Shown in pieces: positions 38,921 to 46,376 of a stretch of DNA of 64,000 bases. The notes beneath the pieces were generated by a model, which ran no database searches, was not told the DNA's origin, and saw nothing but the letters and a program-made list of their open reading frames with translations. Numbering within the stretch: position 1 is the stretch's first letter; every line of letters begins with the position of its first letter. This DNA comes from Pseudomonas serboccidentalis. GTDB taxonomy: Bacteria; Pseudomonadota; Gammaproteobacteria; Pseudomonadales; Pseudomonadaceae. The stretch is taken from NCBI RefSeq assembly GCF_028830055.1, contig NZ_CP101655.1, positions 5,279,583 to 5,343,582 of the forward strand. The letters run 5' to 3'. Position numbers and translations under genes: made by a program.

Positions 38921-39835
38921 ATGAATCGTAATGACCTGCGTCGTGTCGACCTGAACCTGCTGATCGTGTTCGAAACACTGATGCACGAACGCAGCGTGAC
39001 CCGCGCCGCCGAGAAACTTTTTCTCGGCCAGCCGGCGATCAGTGCGGCGCTCTCGCGCCTGCGCAGCCTGTTCGATGACCCCCTGTTCGTGCGCACCGGC
39101 CGCAGCATGGAGCCGTCCGCCCGCGCGGTGGAAATCTTCGCCCTGCTCTCGCCTGCCCTCGACTCCATCTCCACGGCGGTCAGCCGTGCGGCGGAATTCG
39201 ATCCGGCCACCAGCACCTCGGTGTTCCGCATCGGCCTGTCCGACGACGTCGAATTCGCCCTGCTGCCGATGCTGCTCAAACGCCTGCGCGCCGAAGCACC
39301 GGGGATCGTGCTGGTGGTGCGCCGCGTCAACTACATATTGATGCCGGGCCTGCTCGCTTCCGGCGAAATCTCCATCGGCGTCAGCTACACCACCGACCTG
39401 CCGGCCAACGCCAAACGCAAAGTCTTGCGTCGCAGCCAGCCAAAACTGCTGCGCGCCGACACCGTGCCCGGCCCGTTGAGCCTCGACGACTATTGCGCGC
39501 GTCCGCATGCATTGGTGTCGTTCGCGGGCGACCTCAGTGGGTTTATTGATGAAGAGCTGGAGAAACTCGGCCGCAAGCGACACGTAGTGCTGGCCGTGCC
39601 GCAGTTCAATGGCCTGAGTACGTTGCTGGCCGGGACTGACATTGTCGCGACTGTTCCGGATTACACAGCGGATGCGCTGACGGCTGCGGGCGGCGTTCGG
39701 GCGGAAGATCCACCGTTGCCGACGCGCACCTTCGAGCTGCACATGGCCTGGCGTGGGTCGCAGGATAATGACCCGGGGGAACGCTGGTTGCGGTCGCGGA
39801 TTCAGATGTTTTTTGGGGACCCTGAGAGTCTTTAG
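38921..39835 (+). CDS. LysR-family regulator with island-altered 3' end
   Basis: A 304-residue LysR-type regulator. The helix-turn-helix is SVTRAAEKLFLGQPAISAAL with the usual FDDPLFVRTGR behind it, and the rest is the periplasmic-binding-like effector domain. It is divergent from the MDR oxidoreductase and probably controls it. Its last codons encode MFFGDPESL-stop. A second version of the same nine codons, reading MFFGDPDSL-stop, lies at 53732-53761 beyond the island. The present gene end therefore seems to have been brought in by the integrating element, which restores an intact protein. The ATG has AGGGA about 8 bases upstream. Confidence 0.9.
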   Translation: MNRNDLRRVDLNLLIVFETLMHERSVTRAAEKLFLGQPAISAALSRLRSLFDDPLFVRTGRSMEPSARAVEIFALLSPALDSISTAVSRAAEFDPATSTSVFRIGLSDDVEFALLPMLLKRLRAEAPGIVLVVRRVNYILMPGLLASGEISIGVSYTTDLPANAKRKVLRRSQPKLLRADTVPGPLSLDDYCARPHALVSFAGDLSGFIDEELEKLGRKRHVVLAVPQFNGLSTLLAGTDIVATVPDYTADALTAAGGVRAEDPPLPTRTFELHMAWRGSQDNDPGERWLRSRIQMFFGDPESL

Positions 39836-39940
39836 GCGTTGTCGGGCAGGCTGTTCATCTGATCATTTCTGCCTTTTCATAGACTTTGGAGATCCATTCC
39901 CTTCCAGTGGATTGCTACATTGGGGGCACATCTGAGGGCA
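39806..39940. repeat. Left junction of the island (att copy 1)
   Basis: Starts with the last ten codons of the LysR gene (39806-39835). The following 90 bases recur at the 51.68-kb copy with few changes. The end holds TGGGGGCA at 39921 and TGAGGGCA at 39933, 12 bases apart, as expected for integrase arm sites. Core and arms fit an integrated element that uses a gene 3' end as target. Confidence 0.8.
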
Positions 39941-40376
39941 TGCATTGGATCGCTTGAAAAAGGATGCCCCCAGCCTAAGGTCCGGCAGCCCCTTCTCGGA
40001 AAAGTCATACGCTACTGGTCGCAAACCGCCGTCGAGCGCTATCCGATTACATCAGCGTGTCGATTACTATCTTCTGGCCCCTATGAAATACTGCCGGCCC
40101 GGTGCAGAGACACGATACGATCCTCCCCCCGAACATAGCGGCATGACCAAACGTGACGAAGACCAACACGATGAGGAACCGGTGTAAGCGTATGGTGAAT
40201 TACCCTCTCGCTCTTATGGCCGGGGTCGGGTAGGTGAATTGCCGGACGGCTTAGACGTTGATCACCTCCCCCCCCCGCCACGAATACCCAATCTCGCGTT
40301 TCTTCAATGGGCCACCGATCCGCGGCAGCGCCTTCAAATTTCACGGCCATGATCGAGAAAGTTCGAAGCGCGAGGA
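39941..40376. other. Non-coding left end of the island
   Basis: About 435 bases. An 80-codon plus-strand frame (39945-40187) and overlapping minus-strand frames exist but have no ribosome site or protein-like pattern. I see no supported gene. Confidence 0.55.
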
Positions 40377-40697
40377 TCAATCACAATCTTCCCGCGAGAT
40401 ATCCGAAAAGTCTGTGAGCACATCGCAATTGATGCAGTGGTACATGCCGGAAGCGTCTTGGTAATGCATACCGCAAAAGCATCCACAAAACGGGCAGCAC
40501 TCTTGAATCTCCAAATCACCCCACGCCCAGACGCCCACGTATTCCGGTAACGCGTCTCGCCCATACCCCGTGATTTCGAATGCATTAGCATTTTTCGCTA
40601 TGAATCCATCTTCACCTTCATCCATCAGGATGGGCAACACAACCTCTTCATGCTGCGCTTTCGTGAGATTTAGAAGCGCAGCTGCTTCCTTGTAGAG
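40377..40697 (-). pseudogene. N-terminally truncated Cys-rich protein fragment
   Basis: The open frame starts right after a TAG at 40698-40700 and reads LYKEAAALLNLTKAQHEEVV before the first GTG, so protein-like sequence continues upstream of any possible start. The remainder contains a zinc-ribbon-like ECCPFCGCFCGMHYQ plus YHCINC near the C-terminus. The most likely reading is the 3' end of a longer gene cut by rearrangement at the island edge. A GTG at 40640 preceded by GAAGAG is a weak alternative start. I do not recognise the parent family. Confidence 0.55.
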
Positions 40698-40702
40698 CTA
40701 GT

Positions 40703-41020
40703 TCAGGTCGGGAGTCGCCTCATGGTCGTTTGTCCCAGCTTCGTCAAGTATGTGTTTACATACTGACTCCAGGGGGGTTCGAGCCATTGTGATGGCGCAA
40801 TGCTTTGCAAGCGGAGTACTGAGCCAGCAGGGGCATGTGTTAGCTCATCAAAAGTCCGGTGTTTGGAGATCGCTTGGCCTGCTGGTGTTTTTAGCTGGGA
40901 TGCAATCTGTGAAATGTCATTCTGCGTGAGATTTCCATGCTTCAGTAGCCTGTCAGCAGCCTCCTGAAGCCAGTCCGATTGCTCTAGCAGCCACGTACGA
41001 ACCTGTCCCTGCGCGTCCAT
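40703..41020 (-). pseudogene. Truncated N-terminal fragment, probably of an AAA ATPase
   Basis: The 105-residue frame begins MDAQGQVRTWLLEQSDWLQE and continues with GNLTQNDISQIASQL and AISKHRTFDELTH. From memory this resembles the N-terminal segment of large AAA-type ATPases often found in pseudomonad defence islands, where a Walker A region would follow shortly. Here the frame stops before any P-loop. It lies three bases from the Cys-rich fragment, so both look like remnants joined by deletion. Confidence 0.5.
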
Positions 41021-41044
41021 AAGATACTCCCTGCCGACGATGAG

Positions 41045-41323
41045 TCATTTGACGCTAGCAGATCCCTTCATATGCTCAATTTCGTAGCCTGTCTTTGAAT
41101 TCTCAGGGTCCAACGGCTCGTGCTTCCATACCCTCGGCAGGGTTTTGGTCTGAAAGTGGGTACTTCCCATCCAGAATTTGAGCGTGCCAAAGGGATGCTC
41201 CACCGTCTGCCGGCGCCCCTTCATCTTCCCCGGAACATCCTCAAGTCGGATCTGCACTCCTTCGACTACTGTCCCATGCTCTGAACGCTTCCTATCGCCG
41301 AGCCAAGCGGAGCTATAGGGCAT
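41045..41323 (-). pseudogene. IS1182-type transposase C-terminal remnant
   Basis: The frame contains RRQTVEHPFGTLKFWMGSTH, the conserved C-terminal E-containing segment of IS1182/DDE transposases, followed by FQTKTLPRVWKHE. The catalytic N-terminal two thirds are missing and I see no terminal inverted repeats, so this is a dead fragment at the left border of the AT-rich operon. Confidence 0.75.
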
Positions 41324-41518
41324 CGGCGGTATGTCATCATTCGAACCCGCGTTTCTGGCTTGTATTGAAAATTTCTTAAAATTTCATGCTCGAAAATGAA
41401 TCATGCAAGACCTCGTAACTACTTGATTATACGAAAATTGAATCACAAGCCCCAGTTTGGCGCTATGTAATAAACAGTTTTAAGCACCACATGAGAGCGC
41501 AACTGACAAAAAACGGTA

Positions 41519-41573
41519 TTGACCTGTTACAAAAAAAAATTAAACATTATCTTCGAAGTCAGCAGGCTTCGAA
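41519..41573 (+). promoter_or_regulatory. Possible promoter and leader hairpin before the peptide gene
   Basis: TTGACC at 41519 with TAAACA 16 bases later could be a -35/-10 pair; this is weak. A leader hairpin follows: TTCGAAG (41552) pairs with CTTCGAA (41567) over an 8-base loop. About 175 bases upstream of 41519 are AT-rich and hold no gene. Confidence 0.35.
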
Positions 41574-41599
41574 TTAATCACGCTAAGAGGGACGATTTT

Positions 41600-41701
41600 A
41601 TGCGTAAAGCAAATCTGCAAACTCGGCTAACTGCGCTTTCCAACGATGCATACCAACATCTCCTTGCTCCAAAAAAACAGTTGACCCAACTCCTGGATTA
41701 A
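41600..41701 (+). CDS. 33-residue peptide, first gene of the AT-rich operon
   Basis: A short gene whose ATG has GAGGGA about 8 bases upstream. The peptide starts MRKANLQTRL, has a central ALSNDAYQHLLAPKK and ends QLTQLLD. It is amphipathic and rich in Gln, Leu, Lys and Asn, with no Cys and no signal peptide. A longer frame from a TTG at 41519 has no ribosome site. The gene is followed by its own hairpin and then the four enzyme and exporter genes. Position, size and separate hairpin are typical of a precursor or scaffold peptide that is made in excess over its enzymes. That role is inferred: there is no known leader motif, and the peptide could be a regulator instead. Confidence 0.6.
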   Translation: MRKANLQTRLTALSNDAYQHLLAPKKQLTQLLD

Positions 41702-41736
41702 CCCTGAAATATTGATAGATTTGTCATCTAAAGTTG

Positions 41737-41760
41737 GCAGGCGGGATCTTTCCCGCCTGC
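41737..41760 (+). terminator. Hairpin after the peptide gene
   Basis: GCAGGCGGGA and TCCCGCCTGC form a perfect 10-bp stem with a TCTT loop, followed by TATTTAATT. It is 36 bases after the peptide stop and 53 bases before the SagB-like gene. It probably acts as a partial terminator that gives much more peptide mRNA than enzyme mRNA. Confidence 0.8.
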
Positions 41761-41812
41761 TATTTAATTACACTTATTACCAATACCTAAATTATTTCTG
41801 AAGGGAATCGAA

Positions 41813-42931
41813 ATGATAGAAGCAGTCGTCAATCAAGATATTATTATCACGGTTTCATCAGAAAAAATTGGACTTTGGAATTTAATCTCTGGAGAACAAT
41901 ACGAAATTTATGAGAGATCTTACTGGGCAAGGATTTTCGAACTGGTGAGTAGGCCGGACTTGTTGGATTTTTCAAAAAGTGAGGACGTTGGATTATACGA
42001 AGCTGGATTAATTCTAATTAATGAAGATGCCCGCAACTACGAGCGCAATTTACAAAGCAATGGAAATTGGGGGTGGGATCAGATCTCAAGGATTTTTCAT
42101 TTGGGCAGTAAACATATAACGATGGATGACGGTGTAATAAATGATACGACCAAGCGGGAAATAGGGTATTTGGATTATTGCGAAAGCATATTTCCAAATA
42201 TTCCTGAAATCGAGATTGAGCGAGAAGGTGAACTAATAGAGTTGCCGCCCTACGATGGTCAGGCATTTCGCTCAGAAACCCTAGAGAAAACGTTGCGGGC
42301 TCGTTCTACGAGTCGAAAGTTCGTCAAAGATCCAATCTCCCTACAAGCCGTCGCAAATATTTTGTATATGACGTTTGGAAAGATACATGGAGACTTAAGG
42401 AAAGACGAAATGGAGCAAAGGGGATTAGTTACAGTTGGCTACCGGAGGTCTTCGCCAAGCGCCGGTAGCCTTCAGGCCACAGAGGCTTATATCATTGTGC
42501 AAAACGTCGAGGGGTTGGCAGCCGGAGTTTACCACTATAGATCGCACCAGCATAAGCTTACTTTACTCAGTACCGACCTGACGATACCACTCGACAAAGC
42601 GCTGTGCTACCAAGACTTCGCTCTAGATGCTGGTTTACTTGTAATTTTGACATCTCGCTTCGACAAGCTGTGGTGGAAATACCCACATTCGAGAGCTTAT
42701 CGTTCAGCACTTATGGATGTAGGGCATCTATCCCAGACTTTTAATCTCGTTACGACAGCGCATGGTTTAAACACTTGGCTCACAGGTTTTTTTATTGATG
42801 ATCTTTTGAACCAGCAACTGAGAATAGATTCTCATAAGGAACATACCATTTTCGTCCTGGCTGCTGGGCATGGAGCACCAGATCCGGTTAATCCGGGAAT
42901 CGAACTAGCACTTGCAAGTTTGCGTGCCTGA
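41813..42931 (+). CDS. SagB/ThcOx-type FMN-dependent dehydrogenase
   Basis: A 372-residue nitroreductase-fold protein of the SagB family. The N-terminal 150 residues match the extra domain seen in SagB-type proteins (IGLWNLISGEQYEIYER). The FMN domain follows: RARSTSRKF at 162-170 for the flavin phosphate, SPSAGSLQATEAY at 214-226 and AAGVYHYR at 236-243, with GHLSQTFNLVTTAHGLNTW later. SagB enzymes oxidise azolines to azoles in some peptide pathways, but others act on different substrates. No YcaO cyclodehydratase is present here, so azole formation is unlikely and the substrate is open. The start has AAGGGA 6 bases upstream. AT-rich, unlike the core genome. Confidence 0.88.
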   Translation: MIEAVVNQDIIITVSSEKIGLWNLISGEQYEIYERSYWARIFELVSRPDLLDFSKSEDVGLYEAGLILINEDARNYERNLQSNGNWGWDQISRIFHLGSKHITMDDGVINDTTKREIGYLDYCESIFPNIPEIEIEREGELIELPPYDGQAFRSETLEKTLRARSTSRKFVKDPISLQAVANILYMTFGKIHGDLRKDEMEQRGLVTVGYRRSSPSAGSLQATEAYIIVQNVEGLAAGVYHYRSHQHKLTLLSTDLTIPLDKALCYQDFALDAGLLVILTSRFDKLWWKYPHSRAYRSALMDVGHLSQTFNLVTTAHGLNTWLTGFFIDDLLNQQLRIDSHKEHTIFVLAAGHGAPDPVNPGIELALASLRA

Positions 42932-42942
42932 TGGGGGCATAG

Positions 42943-44799
42943 ATGGGTATGGCATATTCTTCTAGTGAAAGCTCTGAGGCATTAAGAAAAAAAGCAGATA
43001 CATTTTTGCAGGATGCAAACTTCGATGAGGCGCTCTCATGTTACAAAGCTTCCTTAGCCCATGACCCACAAAATATAAAAGCCTTACATAATTTTGCGAA
43101 GCTGCATGAAAAAAATGGGAGTATAACAAAGGCAATCTCATTATACCGCGCAGCAATTGACGAGCACTGTTTCGACGATGAAACGGCAATGTTTCTTTAC
43201 AAGAGTCTTGCAGATTGTGCAGAAGCCTCAGGAAAATCCAACCTGGCGATCTGGGCCTATAGTAAAGCGTCTAAATCAGAAAAATTTCCATTCCACGAAA
43301 TTGCTTTCGCCTGTTTAGAAAGCTTAAGAAAGGTCAAACTAAATGATTACGACGAAGAAATTACTGACCTTTTAGGTCCCCTTTTGTTGGTAGATAATCT
43401 GGACAGGCAAATTATTGCCGACATTTATTTTGATAACCTAGGCCGAAAAATAAAAAAAATTTTCAATATTGCAAACCCATTTAAAACTTCAAACATATCA
43501 AACCAATTGGTAGAGGAGAAAAGTATAGATTTTTTCCTTTCTGGGTTTGCTGTAAGAAATATCCAGGTAGAGATGGCTCTGCGGAAAATGCGCAAAGCGT
43601 ATCTAACAGCTTTTTCGGAACAAATATTTTCGGCTGCCGATAACCGACTGATCAACTTAATAGCCCAGCAACAAAGTCGTAGTGGTGCAATATGGGGGGT
43701 CGAAGAGATAGAGGAAAGTTTATTGAGCGAATTGAGAAGCGCTCTAGAAACAAAAGTAATCGACGACAGCTTTGTGAAAATAACTTGTTCGATACTTGCA
43801 ATGTATGAAGCGCCTATATCTAAAATCCAAAATCGCAAATGGGGCAAGACATGTCCCTGGCCGAGCTATTGGGATAACTCTGGTATTATTTTTAAATTGG
43901 AATCAGCAAACCCTGATCATGTGTGTGCAAGCTTTTATACCGAAAATCCATATCCCCAGTGGTCTGAAAAGCCAACATACTCTGTCGCCGATCTCGATGA
44001 CGACCTTAAATCACTTGTGATCAATAATCAGGGGGAAATAGCCGGAGAAACCACTGATTATATATTGATCGCTGGGTGTGGTACAGGTCAGCAGGCAATT
44101 AGAGCTGCGCTAACATATCCCAAATGTAGGGTTGTTGGGTTAGACATAAGCCTTGCAAGTATCGAATTTGCAAATATCAAGAAAGTGGAGTTTCGGATCA
44201 CAAATCTTAGCTTTATTTTGGGTGATCTTTCAAAAATTCAAAACATAGGCTTGAGTTTTCGACTAATTGAGTGTGTCGGTGTTCTCCATCATATGAAAGA
44301 TGAGTTTTTAGCATTACGCTCGCTCCTAAGTCATCTCACCCCCCAAGGGGTCCTTAAGGTCGGCCTTTATAGCTCGCTCGCCAGAAGACCAATTCGACGA
44401 CTAGCCCAGATATGCATGGAGAAACAGATAAAATTTAATAGCGAAAGCATTGAGTCTGTTCGTACTGTAGCCATCGACAACTCCGAAATTTTTGGCTTGG
44501 AAAGTATTACGAGTTCACATGATTTTTTTGATAGGTACTCATGTAACGACCTGTTATTTCACCCCAGAGAGCGCGGATACTGCATATCTGAAATTAAAGA
44601 GATTTGTGCAGAACTTGATTGCGAATTTGCCGGTTTTCAAACCAGCACATTCGCGGGGGATGAGCACTTTATAAAGTTTGATTCCACGGCCGAGAATCTA
44701 GAAATAAATTTTGATTGGTGGTCCAAAACAGAAGAGGAAATCCCTTCAATGTTTGGGAATATGTATATATTTTGGCTGAGACCAAAGAGGAGTAGTTAG
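42943..44799 (+). CDS. TPR-fused class I SAM methyltransferase
   Basis: A 618-residue protein. Tetratricopeptide-like repeats cover about residues 10-110, a helical middle region (120-300) has no clear family, and a methyltransferase domain follows: NPYPQW at 335-340, motif I ILIAGCGTGQQA (375-386), the acidic GLDIS at 399-403 and GVLHHM at 446-451. The TPR part could bind a protein or peptide partner, for instance the 33-residue peptide, but this is inferred. The methylated position is unknown. The ATG has GGGGGC a few bases upstream and lies 12 bases after the SagB stop, and its stop overlaps the next GTG start by one base. Confidence 0.85.
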   Translation: MGMAYSSSESSEALRKKADTFLQDANFDEALSCYKASLAHDPQNIKALHNFAKLHEKNGSITKAISLYRAAIDEHCFDDETAMFLYKSLADCAEASGKSNLAIWAYSKASKSEKFPFHEIAFACLESLRKVKLNDYDEEITDLLGPLLLVDNLDRQIIADIYFDNLGRKIKKIFNIANPFKTSNISNQLVEEKSIDFFLSGFAVRNIQVEMALRKMRKAYLTAFSEQIFSAADNRLINLIAQQQSRSGAIWGVEEIEESLLSELRSALETKVIDDSFVKITCSILAMYEAPISKIQNRKWGKTCPWPSYWDNSGIIFKLESANPDHVCASFYTENPYPQWSEKPTYSVADLDDDLKSLVINNQGEIAGETTDYILIAGCGTGQQAIRAALTYPKCRVVGLDISLASIEFANIKKVEFRITNLSFILGDLSKIQNIGLSFRLIECVGVLHHMKDEFLALRSLLSHLTPQGVLKVGLYSSLARRPIRRLAQICMEKQIKFNSESIESVRTVAIDNSEIFGLESITSSHDFFDRYSCNDLLFHPRERGYCISEIKEICAELDCEFAGFQTSTFAGDEHFIKFDSTAENLEINFDWWSKTEEEIPSMFGNMYIFWLRPKRSS

Positions 44800-46376
44800 T
44801 GGAAATATTAGGATTCAATATTGGTCATGATGGGCATATATGCTCAATAAAAGATGGCAAGCTCATTTATAGTTATGAGAACGAAAAAGATAATGGCGCA
44901 AGATATTCTTCGACTTCACTAACTGCCGCTGTGACACATTCACTGCAAGGATTTATGAATTCAGACTGCATTGCAGTCAGCGGCTGGGCAGAAGGCCTAC
45001 ATCCAACAGGCTATCCAATAGATGGTGGCTATCTAGGGTTAAATGTAGCAGAGAAAACACTCAGCACTCCAGGAAAAAACTTTACATGGGTAGAGTGCTC
45101 TCATGAGGTGTCACACATTGTGTCCTCATACGCAATGTCAAAGTGGGCAGATACGGATAGTTGTTACGTGTTGCTGTGGGAAGGGTACATAGGGAATTTT
45201 TATTTCATCGATTCTAATCTAAACATAACATTGCTGGAAAAAATACTAGAAAGCCCGGGCTTGAGATATGCTTTTGCATACGGGCTTGCCGATCCGTCTT
45301 TCAATTTACGACCGGGGTATGCGCGCCTAGGTGACGCCGGAAAAATGATGGCGCTCACTGGCTATGGGCGCAAAAAAAAACCTACAACTGCACAACAGTA
45401 CGCTCTAGATTATATTCTAAGTTGTGAGTCTGCTATCACGACACTTGATAAAAAAGATCTATTGTCCAGCCCTTTGTACAATATAGGCGTAGAGTCTACA
45501 GAGTTTTGTGACTTTGCGAAAATGCTCAGCGACCGCTTATTTGAAATTTTCTTGGATAAAGTTACGCATCATGTAACAACGATGCACCCTTTGGTTATAT
45601 CCGGCGGATGTGGGTTGAATTGCGAGTGGAACACTAATTGGCGAAACTCTGGATTGTTTAGTGATGTCTTTATACCACCGTGCACTAATGATACAGGTGT
45701 CGGTATAGGTGCCAGCGCGATAGCCCAAAAAAAAATTACAGGAAAGGTAGCAGTTGATTGGTCAGTTTATTCAGGGCAGAACTTTGTCTTTGACACTGAA
45801 ATCACAAAATTCAGCATGTCAAAGTTAGACTTTAGAGAAATATGTCGTCTGCTTTTAAACGGTGAGGTTATTTGCTGGGTGCAAGGACGATGTGAGATAG
45901 GCCCTCGTGCTTTGGGAAATCGCTCAATGCTCGCTGCACCTTTCGATAAGGAAACAGCAGAAAAAATCAATAGAATTAAACAGCGGGAAAAATTTCGTCC
46001 AGTTGCACCGGTTTGCCTCCAAGAAGATGCCTCTCTGCACTTTGAAGGATGTATTGAAAGTAAATTCATGCTGGAGTTTTTTCGCGTAATCAATCCCGAC
46101 CTGCAAGCGGTGACTCACATTGATGGCACCGCGCGGGTTCAAACTGTATCACATCAGGATAATGTAACTCTCTATCAACTATTGTGCGAGTTCAAAAAGC
46201 AAACGGGGGTTGGGGTGCTCTGCAACACATCCCTTAATGAGAAGGGTAAAGGTTTTATCAACAGACTCTCTGATCTTGAAGAGTTCTGCGCGAATAAATC
46301 AATCAACCGCTTTGTCGTAAACGATGTAATGTATACAGCGAGATCTGAGGAGTTCCAAGACTGTGAATCTACCTAA
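44799..46376 (+). CDS. NodU/CmcH/TobZ-family O-carbamoyltransferase
   Basis: A 525-residue enzyme that should move a carbamoyl group from carbamoyl phosphate, through carbamoyl-adenylate, to a hydroxyl or other acceptor. The Kae1-like domain shows NIGHDGHICSI at the start and the metal ligands SHEVSHI (His102, His106). Later come SGGCGLNC (268-275) and NDTGVGIGAS (Asp298). The C-terminal domain has QGRCEIGPRALGNRS (362-376) and RPVAPVCLQED. At the site where family members usually have Asp in a D-G-x-G segment, this protein has Glu in LLWEGYIG (Glu128). The start is GTG with GAGGAG 7 bases upstream, and the gene overlaps both neighbours. Confidence 0.9.
   Translation: MEILGFNIGHDGHICSIKDGKLIYSYENEKDNGARYSSTSLTAAVTHSLQGFMNSDCIAVSGWAEGLHPTGYPIDGGYLGLNVAEKTLSTPGKNFTWVECSHEVSHIVSSYAMSKWADTDSCYVLLWEGYIGNFYFIDSNLNITLLEKILESPGLRYAFAYGLADPSFNLRPGYARLGDAGKMMALTGYGRKKKPTTAQQYALDYILSCESAITTLDKKDLLSSPLYNIGVESTEFCDFAKMLSDRLFEIFLDKVTHHVTTMHPLVISGGCGLNCEWNTNWRNSGLFSDVFIPPCTNDTGVGIGASAIAQKKITGKVAVDWSVYSGQNFVFDTEITKFSMSKLDFREICRLLLNGEVICWVQGRCEIGPRALGNRSMLAAPFDKETAEKINRIKQREKFRPVAPVCLQEDASLHFEGCIESKFMLEFFRVINPDLQAVTHIDGTARVQTVSHQDNVTLYQLLCEFKKQTGVGVLCNTSLNEKGKGFINRLSDLEEFCANKSINRFVVNDVMYTARSEEFQDCEST

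Noticed and set aside
41519..41701. Longer 60-residue version of the peptide starting at TTG
   Set aside because: No ribosome site; the extension overlaps the possible promoter and leader hairpin, while the ATG at 41600 has GAGGGA upstream.
42930..42960. GGGGGCA before the methyltransferase gene as another att arm
   Set aside because: No paired repeat 12 bases away and no core copy; it serves as the ribosome site of the methyltransferase gene.
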